From assembly GCF_002210105.1 (NCBI RefSeq), contig NZ_AQQU01000011.1:33904-97903 (forward strand): a stretch of 64,000 bases of DNA, given 5' to 3'. The stretch comes from Oceanicola sp. 22II-s10i (GTDB lineage: Bacteria; Pseudomonadota; Alphaproteobacteria; Rhodobacterales; Rhodobacteraceae). The translations under genes and the position numbers were made by a program. Below, one piece after another: positions 7,992 through 16,178 of this stretch (position 1 is the stretch's first letter; every line of letters begins with the position of its first letter). Under the pieces are notes generated by a model, which worked only from the letters and a program-made list of their open reading frames with translations, ran no database searches and was not told the DNA's origin.

Positions 7992-9611
7992 TCAGACGGT
8001 GCCGTCGATCATGACTTCGACCAGACGGGGGCCGGGCGCGTTCACTGCGGCGGCGAGGGCGTCCGACAATTCGTCAGGTGACGAAACCCGTTGCGCCTCG
8101 ACCCCGAGCGACCGCGCCAGCGCGGAGAAGTCCACCGGCGGATCGGCAAAGTCCATCCCGATGTAATGGTTGCTGCCGTGGAACGCCTTTTGCCGCTGCT
8201 TGATGATCCGGTAACCGCCGTTGTTGGCGATCACTACTGTCAGGTTCAGCTTCTGATGGGCTGCGGTCCAGAGCGACTGGATCGAATACATCGCGCTGCC
8301 GTCGCCCGAATAGCAGACGACCGGACGGTCGGGGTTCGCGATGCTGGCGCCGACCGCCGCCGGCAGGCCCCAGCCGATCCCGCCGGAGGCCAGCGAGTGA
8401 TAGCCGTGGCGGTCGCGCATCGGGTGCAGCGCGGGCAGGTGGCGCGACGAGGTCAGCGCCTCCTCCACGAGGATCGCATCGGGCGGCATCGCTTCGGCCA
8501 GTTTCAGCGCCAGCCAGTCCGCCTCGATCGGGACGCGGGAGGACAGGCGCTCCAGATCGCCGGTCAGCGCCTCGCGACGTGCCTGCCAGTTGTCGGGCAG
8601 GGCCCCGGACCGCGAACGGTCCCGAAGCCGGGGCGTCAGCACCTCCAGCGTTTCGCGCACGTCGGCCCTGAGGCCGAGCGTGACTGGAAAGTTCTTGGCC
8701 ATGTCCCAGTCCAGCTGCCCGATCTGCAGCACCCGTGCGTCGGGACCGATCGGATCGTCGGGGCTGTAGACAGACATCCGCAGCGGATCCGCGCCGAGCA
8801 CGATCAGCAGGTCGTGGTTGTCCAGAATGGTGCGGGTCTGGCCCTGGTTGCGGGGCAGGGTGCCCATGAAGTTCGGATGCTCAGACAGGAAATGCGCGCC
8901 ATACCCCACCGTCTGTTGCCAAGCGGGGCACCCGATCCGGCTGGCCAGCGCGGCGGCGGCGTCGAGCGCATCGCTTTTCACGATTTCGTCCCCGGCGATG
9001 ATCACCGGGCGCTCGGCGCCGTTGATCAGGGCTGCGGTCTCGTCGAGCGCGGCATCCGACGGACGGCTGCGCGTGTCGATCCGGCTAGAGCGCATCAGGT
9101 CGATGTCCGCCTCGGCGTTAAGGATGTCGCCCGGCAGGGACAGGAAGACCGGCCCGGTCGGCGGGGTCATCGCGACCTTGGCGGCCCGCCGGACGATGCG
9201 CGGCAGGTCCTCCAGCCGTGTCACCTCGACCGACCATTTCACCAGCGGTTCGGCCATGCGCACCAGCGGGCCCGACAGCATCGGCTCCATCAGCCCATGG
9301 CCCTGTTCCTGCTGTCCGGCGGTCAGCAGCATCGGCGTGCCGGTGAACTGCGCGTTGTAGAGCGATCCCATGGCGTTGCCGAGGCCCGGCGCCACGTGGA
9401 CGTTGCAGGCCACGAGCTTGCCCGAAGCGCGGGAATAACCGTCGGCCATCGCCACGACGAGGCTTTCCTGCATCGCCATCACGAACCGGATGTCGGGAAA
9501 GTCCCGCAGCGCGTGCATGATCGGCAGCTCGGTGGTGCCGGGATTGCCGAACAGATGGGTGATTCCCTCGTCCCTGAGCAGGGCAAGAAAGGCAGAGCGT
9601 CCCGTTGTCAT
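7992..9611 (-). CDS. Benzoylformate-decarboxylase-like ThDP enzyme
   Basis: 539 residues with the full three-domain ThDP decarboxylase layout. HLFGNPGTTELPIMHALRDF leads to Glu49 in MAMQES (cofactor activation); a His at 72 (NVHVAPGLGNAMGSLYNAQ) matches a catalytic His of benzoylformate decarboxylase. The C-terminal ThDP motif is SGDGSAMYSIQSLWTA to VVIANNGGYRIIKQR. The serine that binds the substrate carboxylate in the Pseudomonas enzyme is Thr26 here, and the region that carries its second catalytic His (GADPLRMSVYSPDD) has none, so the substrate may differ from benzoylformate. ATG 9611 follows a GGGGGA site. Acetolactate-synthase-type function is less likely. Confidence 0.8.
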   Translation of the reverse strand: MTTGRSAFLALLRDEGITHLFGNPGTTELPIMHALRDFPDIRFVMAMQESLVVAMADGYSRASGKLVACNVHVAPGLGNAMGSLYNAQFTGTPMLLTAGQQEQGHGLMEPMLSGPLVRMAEPLVKWSVEVTRLEDLPRIVRRAAKVAMTPPTGPVFLSLPGDILNAEADIDLMRSSRIDTRSRPSDAALDETAALINGAERPVIIAGDEIVKSDALDAAAALASRIGCPAWQQTVGYGAHFLSEHPNFMGTLPRNQGQTRTILDNHDLLIVLGADPLRMSVYSPDDPIGPDARVLQIGQLDWDMAKNFPVTLGLRADVRETLEVLTPRLRDRSRSGALPDNWQARREALTGDLERLSSRVPIEADWLALKLAEAMPPDAILVEEALTSSRHLPALHPMRDRHGYHSLASGGIGWGLPAAVGASIANPDRPVVCYSGDGSAMYSIQSLWTAAHQKLNLTVVIANNGGYRIIKQRQKAFHGSNHYIGMDFADPPVDFSALARSLGVEAQRVSSPDELSDALAAAVNAPGPRLVEVMIDGTV

Positions 9612-9801
9612 GGCGTGTGATCCCCCCTCGGATTGATTGGACGCGATCGTCCGCCGGACTGACGCGGGTTTCAAGTGCACGGGCGGACCACACAGAATGC
9701 TGGGGTCGGTAGCGGCTTTGTCCGGCGCGTGACCCTGAATTTGGCTGTGCGCGGCCTTCGGATCTCGCATTCCCCTGACATCCCGGATATTGCTCCGCGC
9801 C

Positions 9802-10362
9802 ATGACCACCCGAGATATCGTCTTCATCGCCCTCTTCGCCGCAATCATGGCAGCGCTCGCTGTCTTTCCGCCCGTCATGCTGCCCTTGCTCGGTGTGCCG
9901 ATCACCGCCCAGTCGATGGGCCCGATGCTGGCCGGGGGCGTTCTGGGCGCCCGGCGCGGGGGGCTGGCGATGGTCCTGTTCCTCGCCCTCGTGGCGATCG
10001 GGCTACCGCTGCTCTCCGGTGGCCGTGGCGGCTTTGGCGTCTTCTTCGGCCCGACGGCCGGCTACCTGATCGGCTGGATCGTGGCGGCCGTGGCGATCGG
10101 CTGGATGACCGAACGGGTCTGGCACCGTCTGAACTACCTGACGGCCTGCGCGATCTGCGTGGCCGGGGGGATCGGCCTTCTCTATGCCGTCGGTGTGCCG
10201 TGGAGCGCTGCGGTCGCGAACGTTCCGCTGAGCGCCGCGCTGATCGGTTCCGCGCCGTTCCTGCCGGGCGACGTGGTCAAGGCGCTGATCGCGGCGGCGG
10301 TCATCGTGACCGTGCGCCGGTCCTATCCGCTTATCCCGAGATCCGCGGCCACCTCGCGCTGA
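9802..10362 (+). CDS. bioY: BioY, biotin-specific S-component of ECF transporter
   Basis: 186 residues with about six membrane segments. Diagnostic motifs are LLGVPITAQSMGPMLAGGVL (region 1) and GRGGFGVFFGPTAGYLIGW (the biotin-site loop). It binds biotin in the membrane and transfers it with the bioM ATPase and bioN coupling protein that follow immediately (gaps of 16 and -7 bases). ATG 9802 is chosen over TTG 9790 because MTTRDIVFIALFAA is the conserved N-terminus. The 190-base divergent region before it shows no obvious BioR box. Confidence 0.93.
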   Translation: MTTRDIVFIALFAAIMAALAVFPPVMLPLLGVPITAQSMGPMLAGGVLGARRGGLAMVLFLALVAIGLPLLSGGRGGFGVFFGPTAGYLIGWIVAAVAIGWMTERVWHRLNYLTACAICVAGGIGLLYAVGVPWSAAVANVPLSAALIGSAPFLPGDVVKALIAAAVIVTVRRSYPLIPRSAATSR

Positions 10363-10378
10363 CCGGGCCGGATCCGTC

Positions 10379-11053
10379 ATGTCCACGCTGTCGCTGCGCA
10401 ATGTCGAGGTGGAGAAGGACGGGATCCGGATACTGTCGGGCCTCACCCTCGACCTGAGCGAACGTCGGATCGGCATTGTCGGGCGCAACGGGTCGGGCAA
10501 GAGCACCTTCGCGCGCCTGCTGAACGGGCTGGAACGCCCGAGCGCGGGGCAGGTCCTGCTGGACGGTGACCCAGAGCCGCGCGGACTGCGGCGCCATGTC
10601 GGGTTCGTGTTCCAGAACCCGGACAACCAGATCGTCTATCCGAACGTCGGCGAGGATCTCGAATTCGGGCTGAAGAACCTGAGACTGCCCCCCGAGGAAC
10701 GCCGCGACCGCATCGCCACCCTGCTCGACACTTTGCAGCTGAGCCATCTGCGCGACCGCCTGACCCACACCCTGAGCGGCGGCGAGAAGCAGCTGATTGC
10801 CCTCGCCGGCGTGCTGGTCATGCGGCCGGACTGGATCGTGCTGGATGAGCCGACGACCCTGCTGGACCTGTGGAACACGCGCCGTTTCATGCGCGTCCTC
10901 GACGGGCTGGAGCAGAGGATCGTGATGGTGTCGCATCACCTCGACCTGATGCAGGGGCTTGACCGGGTGCTTCACATTGCGGACGGGACGGTCGCGGACG
11001 ACGGCCCGCCCGCCGGGGTGATCGCAGGCTACGTGGCGCGCTCGGAATGCTGA
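10379..11053 (+). CDS. bioM: BioM, energy-coupling-factor ATPase
   Basis: 224 residues, a single CbiO-type ABC ATPase: Walker A GRNGSGKSTFARLLNGLERP, Q-loop VFQNPDNQIV, signature LSGGEKQLIALAGVLVMRPD, Walker B WIVLDEPTTLLDL, switch His in MVSHHLDLM. It drives biotin uptake with BioY and BioN at the inner membrane. Its end overlaps the bioN start by 7 bases. The Y-M-N order with one ATPase is the classic three-gene biotin ECF arrangement of alphaproteobacteria. Confidence 0.93.
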   Translation: MSTLSLRNVEVEKDGIRILSGLTLDLSERRIGIVGRNGSGKSTFARLLNGLERPSAGQVLLDGDPEPRGLRRHVGFVFQNPDNQIVYPNVGEDLEFGLKNLRLPPEERRDRIATLLDTLQLSHLRDRLTHTLSGGEKQLIALAGVLVMRPDWIVLDEPTTLLDLWNTRRFMRVLDGLEQRIVMVSHHLDLMQGLDRVLHIADGTVADDGPPAGVIAGYVARSEC

Positions 11054-11640
11054 GCGACCTGCATGTGCCGGGCAACAGCCCGGTTCACCGCGCGCGGCCG
11101 GGGGTGAAACTGGCGCTTCTGGCGGTCTTCTGCACGGCGGTGTTCATTCTGGACGATCCGCTGGTGACGGCGATGTCCGGGGCGCTCGTCGCCCTGGGCT
11201 ATGCCGCGGCGGGACTGCGTCCGCGCCATGCCTGGACGTCGCTGCGCCCGGCGCTCTGGCCGCTGGTCATCGTGTTCCTGGCGCAACTGGTCCTGGCGGA
11301 TGCGGGCACCGCAATGTTCGTCACAGGCCGGTTCGCGGTGCTGATCCTCGCGGCCTCGCTCCTGACACTCACCACGCGTGCGGTCGACCTGACGGACTCA
11401 CTTCGCGTCGGCCTCGAACGCCTGTCCCCGCGCATCCCGGCGGACCGGATCGCGCTGGCGGTCTCGCTCTGCCTGCGCTTCATTCCTCTGGTGCGCACCG
11501 TGCTGGAGGACATTCGCAGGGCGCAGTGGTCGAGGGGTCTGGAACGGCGGCCATTGGCCCTGCTGGTGCCGCTGATCGTGCGGACTTTGCGGACCGCCGA
11601 CGAGATGGCCGAGGCGATCGAGGCCCGTTCGGTCGAGTGA
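11047..11640 (+). CDS. bioN: BioN, energy-coupling-factor transmembrane protein
   Basis: 197 residues of the CbiQ/EcfT family. The N-terminal HRARPGVKLALLAVFCTAVF precedes four to five hydrophobic segments, and the C-terminal coupling helices carry the arginine motifs AQWSRGLE and EAIEARSVE (the A-R-G and A-R-S boxes that contact the ATPase). The start ATG 11047 lies inside bioM, indicating coupled translation. Completes the bioYMN operon. Confidence 0.92.
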   Translation: MLSDLHVPGNSPVHRARPGVKLALLAVFCTAVFILDDPLVTAMSGALVALGYAAAGLRPRHAWTSLRPALWPLVIVFLAQLVLADAGTAMFVTGRFAVLILAASLLTLTTRAVDLTDSLRVGLERLSPRIPADRIALAVSLCLRFIPLVRTVLEDIRRAQWSRGLERRPLALLVPLIVRTLRTADEMAEAIEARSVE

Positions 11641-11669
11641 ACCGACCCGCTAGGCCCACCTGACTCACC

Positions 11670-12452
11670 TCAGAGCGTTATGCCGCCATCCACGACCATT
11701 TCGAGCCCGGTGACATACCGCGACTCCTCCGACGCGAGGAACAGGGCGGCCATCGCGATGTCCTGCGGCGTGCCCTGGTGGCCCATCGGGCAGCGGGCAT
11801 CACGCGCCTTTTTCGCCTCGATCCGTTCGGCCTCGGTCTTCACCAGGGCGGCGGCGTGGGGGCTGTCGATGAGGCCCGGCAGGATCACGTTGCACCGGAC
11901 CTTGTGCGGGGCATACTGGCGCGCGACGACGCGGGTCATCCGGTTCAGCGCGGCCTTGGAGACGTTGTAGGACAGGAACTGCATCGGGCTCCACCGCAGG
12001 CTGGCGATGGACGAGACGTTGATGATCGACCCGCCGCCCTGCGCGATCATGTGCGGCACGGCGGCGCGGGCGGCGGCCATGGCGCCCTTGAGGTTGATGT
12101 CGAACACCCGGTCCCACGACTCGTCGGTCACGTCGATCAGTTCGCCGAACGCCTCGATTCCGACGTTGTAGTGCAGGATGTCGATCCGGCCGTATCGCTC
12201 CATGCAGGCCGCGACGGCGGCGTCGATCTGCGCGGTGTCCGCGACATCGGCGCGGAAGGTGCTGGCGGTGCCGCCGACCGCCTCGATCTGGGCGACGGTT
12301 CGCGCGGCGGCAGGCTCCGAGATGTCGACGCACATCACCGTCGCGCCTTCGGTCGCGAACAGAAGCGCGGTCGCGGATCCGTTGCTGGGGGCCTCGCCGA
12401 TCGACCCGGCGCCGATCACCAGCGCCACCTTGTCCTGTATCCGTCCGGTCAT
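11670..12452 (-). CDS. SDR-family NAD(P)-dependent oxidoreductase
   Basis: 260 residues, classical short-chain dehydrogenase: VALVIGAGSIGEAPSNGSAT at the nucleotide site (a looser glycine motif than TGxxxGxG), an acidic residue after beta-2 (MCVDIS), a variant NNAG box (HYNVGIEAF), a catalytic Ser in NVSSIASLRW, Tyr-Lys as YNVSKAAL, and the C-terminal YVTGLEMVVDGG. Predicted oxidation of a secondary alcohol or reduction of a ketone. Last gene of a minus-strand group after a CMD-family protein and a LacI regulator (25-base gap), so probably controlled by that LacI protein. Confidence 0.88.
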   Translation of the reverse strand: MTGRIQDKVALVIGAGSIGEAPSNGSATALLFATEGATVMCVDISEPAAARTVAQIEAVGGTASTFRADVADTAQIDAAVAACMERYGRIDILHYNVGIEAFGELIDVTDESWDRVFDINLKGAMAAARAAVPHMIAQGGGSIINVSSIASLRWSPMQFLSYNVSKAALNRMTRVVARQYAPHKVRCNVILPGLIDSPHAAALVKTEAERIEAKKARDARCPMGHQGTPQDIAMAALFLASEESRYVTGLEMVVDGGITL

Positions 12453-12477
12453 CGGGTCTCCTCCCCCAGTCGTTCTA

Positions 12478-13512
12478 TCAGTCGCCGATCAGGCGGCCCG
12501 GTCGTGCGCAGGACCCCCGGTCGATCAGCTTGGTCGGGATCATGATCCGCCTCGGCTCGCTCCCGGTTTCGGGAGCGAGCCGGCGCAGCATCAGTTCCGC
12601 CAGGTTCTCGCCGACCGAGTTCAGATCCCATGTCACGGTCGAGATCGCGGGCACGTAGAGGCGGGCTAGGTCGGTGTCGCCGACGGTCAGCACGCTGACA
12701 TCCTCGGGCACCCGCCAGCCGTTGTCGCGCAACCCTTCGAGCGTGCCCGCCAGCATCCGCGTGCCGAGGCTGATGAACGCGGTCGGGGCAGGGCGGATCG
12801 ACATCAGCGAATAGGCCTCGCTCTTGACGAACTCCATCGACGACTGGTGGGCGCGGATCAGGTCCTCGCGGAACGGCAGCCCGCGCTCTTCCAGCGCCTG
12901 CCGGTAGCCAGCGATGCGTTCGCGGCCGGGCGACAGCTTGATGCTGGACGACAGCAGAGCGATCCGTTCGTGCCCGAGGTTGAGCAGGTGGCGGGTGGCG
13001 TCGTAGGCGGCCTTGCGATGCGCCACGTGCAGACCGCTGAGGCCCTCGTCGAAGTCGCGGTCGTAGCAGATGACGGGCATGTCCGCGGCTTCGAGGTCGC
13101 CGATCATGCCGGTGTTCTCGGCCTCGCAGGGGCCGAGGATCAGGCCATCGACGCGCCGGCGCCGGAACAGGTCGATCAGCTGCTGCTCGCGGGTGAGGTC
13201 GTTGTCGGTGTTCCCGACCAGAAGGGCATAGCCCGACTCCTGCAACCGTCGCTCCGCCGCCCGGATGACCCCGGCGAAGAACGGGTTCGACAGGTCGGTC
13301 ACCAGCATCCCGACGACCATCGTGGATTTCAGCCGCAGGCTCTGGGCGATGGCGTCTGGCTGATAGCCGAGCCGCTGCGCCGCGGACGTAACGCGCGCCA
13401 CCGTCGTCTCGCTGACCCGTCCGCGGCGGTTCAGCGCCCGTGACGCGGTGCCGATCGAAACCCCCGCCGCCGCCGCGACATCCTTGATCGTCTTCCGCCC
13501 GCCCTTGGACAT
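12478..13512 (-). CDS. LacI-family transcriptional regulator
   Basis: 344 residues. The N-terminal helix-turn-helix is TIKDVAAAAGVSIGTASRAL with the hinge QSLRLKSTMVVGMLVTD, followed by a periplasmic-binding-like sensor domain (LSNPFFAGVIRAAERRLQES). It lies between a CMD-family gene and an SDR gene on the same strand, gaps of 6 and 25 bases. Two copies of AAAACGTTTGCGC in inverted orientation before this operon (14155-14167 and 14308-14320) have the AAACGTTT core common to LacI-type operators, so autoregulation and control of the divergent LysR gene are likely. The ligand is unknown, probably a sugar-like or small polar metabolite. Confidence 0.9.
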   Translation of the reverse strand: MSKGGRKTIKDVAAAAGVSIGTASRALNRRGRVSETTVARVTSAAQRLGYQPDAIAQSLRLKSTMVVGMLVTDLSNPFFAGVIRAAERRLQESGYALLVGNTDNDLTREQQLIDLFRRRRVDGLILGPCEAENTGMIGDLEAADMPVICYDRDFDEGLSGLHVAHRKAAYDATRHLLNLGHERIALLSSSIKLSPGRERIAGYRQALEERGLPFREDLIRAHQSSMEFVKSEAYSLMSIRPAPTAFISLGTRMLAGTLEGLRDNGWRVPEDVSVLTVGDTDLARLYVPAISTVTWDLNSVGENLAELMLRRLAPETGSEPRRIMIPTKLIDRGSCARPGRLIGD

Positions 13513-13518
13513 GTGACC

Positions 13519-14124
13519 CTACTTTCTGCGATACCCTTCCGGAAAACGCGCCTGCCCGTCTTCGAGCGGCACCGCAGTCGTTTTAGTGAAATACGAGGCG
13601 AGGTGGTATACGCCTGACGCAAATACCAGTTCGATCACCTGCTCGACGGGCCAGGTCCGGGTCAGCAGCGCCCAGGTTTCGTCGGTGACGTTGGTGTTGG
13701 CATAGAGCTCGTCCGCCATCCGGATCGCCAGCCGGTCCTCGTCGCTCCAGCGCGGGTCGGTGAGGGACTCCCAGCTTTCGGCAAGGGTCAGGTCGTTGAT
13801 CGCCGCCTCGTCCAGCCCGCATTGTTCACCGAAGATCGAGACGTGCATCCCCCACGGGTATTCCGCGCCGGTCAGCGCAGTGGTGCGCATGATCGCGATC
13901 TCCTTGGGGCGGATCGGAACATCGGCCTCGAACAGCACGATCTGGGCGAGGTTCTGGAACCGGGACCCGAGCTTGGGGTGATGCGCCATCGACCGGCGCA
14001 GGTTCTGCGGTGACAGGCCGGTGAAGGCGGTGTTGCCGATGTATTTCTGGGTCAGCTCGTCATAGGGCGGGCGGCGCAGGGGCAGCCTGTCGGAATGCGG
14101 GAACTCTTCGGTCTCGGCTGTCAT
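13519..14124 (-). CDS. Carboxymuconolactone decarboxylase (CMD) family protein lacking the cysteine pair
   Basis: 201 residues with CMD/AhpD features: SPQNLRRSMAHHPKLGSRFQ and EIAIMRTTALTGAEYPWGMH. AhpD-like enzymes carry a C-x-x-C pair next to this helix, and gamma-CMD relatives often keep one Cys in the TGCEYEW-type motif; here both positions are Ala and Pro, and the only cysteine lies 12 residues later (GEQCGL). Peroxidase activity of AhpD type is therefore unlikely. First gene of the CMD-lacI-SDR operon, divergent from a LysR gene. The reaction is unknown. Confidence 0.75.
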   Translation of the reverse strand: MTAETEEFPHSDRLPLRRPPYDELTQKYIGNTAFTGLSPQNLRRSMAHHPKLGSRFQNLAQIVLFEADVPIRPKEIAIMRTTALTGAEYPWGMHVSIFGEQCGLDEAAINDLTLAESWESLTDPRWSDEDRLAIRMADELYANTNVTDETWALLTRTWPVEQVIELVFASGVYHLASYFTKTTAVPLEDGQARFPEGYRRK

Positions 14125-14154
14125 CTGGTTTCCTCCACATTCTGCGACAAAGGT

Positions 14155-14167
14155 AAAACGTTTGCGC
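14155..14167. promoter_or_regulatory. Candidate LacI-type operator, copy 1
   Basis: AAAACGTTTGCGC, containing the 8-bp palindrome AAACGTTT, 31 bases upstream of the CMD gene start. Its exact reverse complement recurs at 14308-14320 in the same divergent promoter region. The AAACGTTT core resembles known LacI/GalR-family operators, and a lacI gene is the second gene of the operon. Function inferred. Confidence 0.55.
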
Positions 14168-14307
14168 TTTTCTGTATTTCGGATGAGGCGCTGTCAAGTC
14201 TGCTGGCGGGACTTAGTTTGGTGGACTTTGCCTTATATGCAGTTTTGGACGAGCAAACTTGGCAAAGCCGCGATCGGGTTGACCGGTGCCTCGCGTGGTC
14301 ATACGAT

Positions 14308-14320
14308 GCGCAAACGTTTT
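14308..14320. promoter_or_regulatory. Candidate LacI-type operator, copy 2 (inverted)
   Basis: GCGCAAACGTTTT, the exact reverse complement of 14155-14167, 50 bases before the LysR start at 14370. The two sites are about 153 bases apart centre to centre, a spacing that would allow looping by a tetrameric LacI-family protein. Confidence 0.55.
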
Positions 14321-14369
14321 TACATTCACTGCGCGGATTCGCCATCCGCACGGGGCAGATGCCGGACCA

Positions 14370-15278
14370 ATGAGACGACCCGACCTGAATATCCTCGTCA
14401 TTCTCTGCGCCGTCTACCGCGAAGGCAGTGTCACGCGGGCGGCCGAGCGGCTGAACCTGACGCAGTCCGCCATCAGCCACGGCCTCGGCCGGCTGCGCCT
14501 GCTCTTCGACGATCCGCTGTTCGTCCGGAAAGGCAACCGTCTGATCTCCACCCCGCTGGCCCGCAGCCTGGCCGAAGATGCGGCGGAGGGGCTGGAGCGG
14601 CTGGAGGCCCTGTTCGACCGGCAGAGCAGTTTCGATCCGGCGGCCAACATCCGCACCTTCAGCCTTGGCGTGCGGGACGTGCTGGAGGCATCGCTTGTGC
14701 CGCCACTGATCGACATGATGGTCGAAGAGGCTCCGCAATCGACACTCGTTTCGCTGCATGTCAGGCGGTCTGCGCTGGCCACCCGGCTGGCCTCGGGCGC
14801 CGTAGACGCTGCGGTGGATGTCTGCCTCGAACAGCCCGAGGAGGTGATGAGCGAACGGATCTCGGACGAGGAATTCTGCGTCGTGGCCCGGCGGGGCCAT
14901 CCGCTGGCGTGCGATGCGCTGAACCTGGATGCCTATCTCGACTGCCAGCATGTCCTCGTCAGCGGACGGCAGGAGGGCGACGCCTACGAGGACGCCAAGC
15001 TGCGCAGCCTCGGGCATCGGCGCCAGATCCGGCTGCGGTGCCAGCATTACCTCGCGGCGTATCGCGCCGTGCGCGGCTCGGACCTGATCGCGACGATGCC
15101 CCGGCGGCTGGCCGTCATGTTCCACGACTCCGAAGAGGTCGAGCTGCTGCCGGTCCCGTTCGAGATCGGGCACATGGACTTTCACCTTTACTGGCACGCG
15201 TCGCGCGACGCGGAGCCCGGCAACCGCTGGTTCCGCCAGATGGTCCGGCGGGCCGTCCGCTGGCGCGAGGCGGCCTGA
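14370..15278 (+). CDS. LysR-family transcriptional regulator (NodD-like)
   Basis: 302 residues from ATG 14370. HTH: RRPDLNILVILCAVYREGSV then AAERLNLTQSAISHGLGRLR; the LFDDPLFVRKGNRLISTPLA segment is typical of the NodD/SyrM-like LysR branch. The sensor domain follows. It lies directly before the SDR-VOC-aco genes on the same strand and divergent from the CMD operon, so it may regulate either. Upstream in-frame codons are not conserved. Confidence 0.9.
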   Translation: MRRPDLNILVILCAVYREGSVTRAAERLNLTQSAISHGLGRLRLLFDDPLFVRKGNRLISTPLARSLAEDAAEGLERLEALFDRQSSFDPAANIRTFSLGVRDVLEASLVPPLIDMMVEEAPQSTLVSLHVRRSALATRLASGAVDAAVDVCLEQPEEVMSERISDEEFCVVARRGHPLACDALNLDAYLDCQHVLVSGRQEGDAYEDAKLRSLGHRRQIRLRCQHYLAAYRAVRGSDLIATMPRRLAVMFHDSEEVELLPVPFEIGHMDFHLYWHASRDAEPGNRWFRQMVRRAVRWREAA

Positions 15279-15304
15279 CACGACAACCCCGAGGGAGGAC
15301 AGAA

Positions 15305-16069
15305 ATGGACGGACTGCTTTCAGGCCGCGTGGCGATCATCACGGGCGCGGGACGCGACAGCGGCATCGGCTTTGCAACCGCGCAGCTTTTCATCGCGCAT
15401 GGCGCACGGGTCGTGATCTGCGACCTTGCGGCGGAGGCGCCCGAGGCGACGGCGGCCAGACTGGGCGAGGCGGCACGTGCCGCGGTTTGCGACGTGACGG
15501 ATGCGGCGAGCTGCCGAGCGGCGGTCGAAACCGCGGTCTCGGCGTTTGGACGGCTGGACGTTGTGGTGAACAACGCGGGCGTCACGCAAAGGCGCACGGT
15601 GGCCGAGGTCACGGCGGAGGATTACGACCTCGTGACCGACGTGGTGCTGCGCGGCACGTTGCTGATGACGCAGGCCGCGCTGCCGCATCTGTCGCGGGAC
15701 GGCAGCGGTTCCATCGTCAACGTCTCGTCCCTGTCGGCGCAGCAGGGCGGGGGCATTTTCGGCGGGCCGCACTACTGCGCGGCCAAGGCGGGCGTGCTGG
15801 GGCTGACCCGCGCGATGGCCAAGGAATTCGGACCCGAGGGGATCCGCGCGAATGCCATCACGCCCGGCCTGATCATGACCGATTTCTCGCGACGCGGGCC
15901 CTCGGCCGACGCGGGCAAGATCGAGGCGGCCAAGGACTATCCGCTCGGAAGGCCGGGATCGCCCGCAGACATCGCGAACGCGGCGCTCTACCTCGCGTCG
16001 GACCTGTCGTCCTACGTCACCGGCATCACCCTACCGGTCAACGGCGGGTCGTTCATTTCGGGGGGCTGA
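15305..16069 (+). CDS. SDR-family oxidoreductase
   Basis: 254 residues, classical SDR: AIITGAGRDSGIGFATAQLF (T-G-x3-G-x-G with a short insert), CDLAAEAPEA (Asp, suggesting NAD preference), NNAGVTQRRTV, NVSSLSAQQG, Y-x3-K as HYCAAKAGVLG, and LPVNGGSFISGG at the C-terminus. Start ATG 15305 follows GAGGGAGGA. 27 bases after the LysR gene and upstream of the VOC-aco genes; a plausible role is to oxidise or reduce an alcohol/ketone that feeds the dehydrogenase complex. Confidence 0.88.
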   Translation: MDGLLSGRVAIITGAGRDSGIGFATAQLFIAHGARVVICDLAAEAPEATAARLGEAARAAVCDVTDAASCRAAVETAVSAFGRLDVVVNNAGVTQRRTVAEVTAEDYDLVTDVVLRGTLLMTQAALPHLSRDGSGSIVNVSSLSAQQGGGIFGGPHYCAAKAGVLGLTRAMAKEFGPEGIRANAITPGLIMTDFSRRGPSADAGKIEAAKDYPLGRPGSPADIANAALYLASDLSSYVTGITLPVNGGSFISGG

Positions 16070-16178
16070 CGACACCGCATGACCGGGGCTCATGCCGCCG
16101 TTGGCCAATGCGTCATTTGCGGCCAGGCCGCCCGGCGGGCATGCCTTTCGCAAGGCAGACTGCGGAAGGAACATGCCC

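Noticed and set aside
8091..9620. 509-codon plus-strand open frame opposite the benzoylformate-decarboxylase-like gene
   Set aside because: Composition is that of a complementary-strand shadow; the minus-strand gene has clear ThDP motifs.
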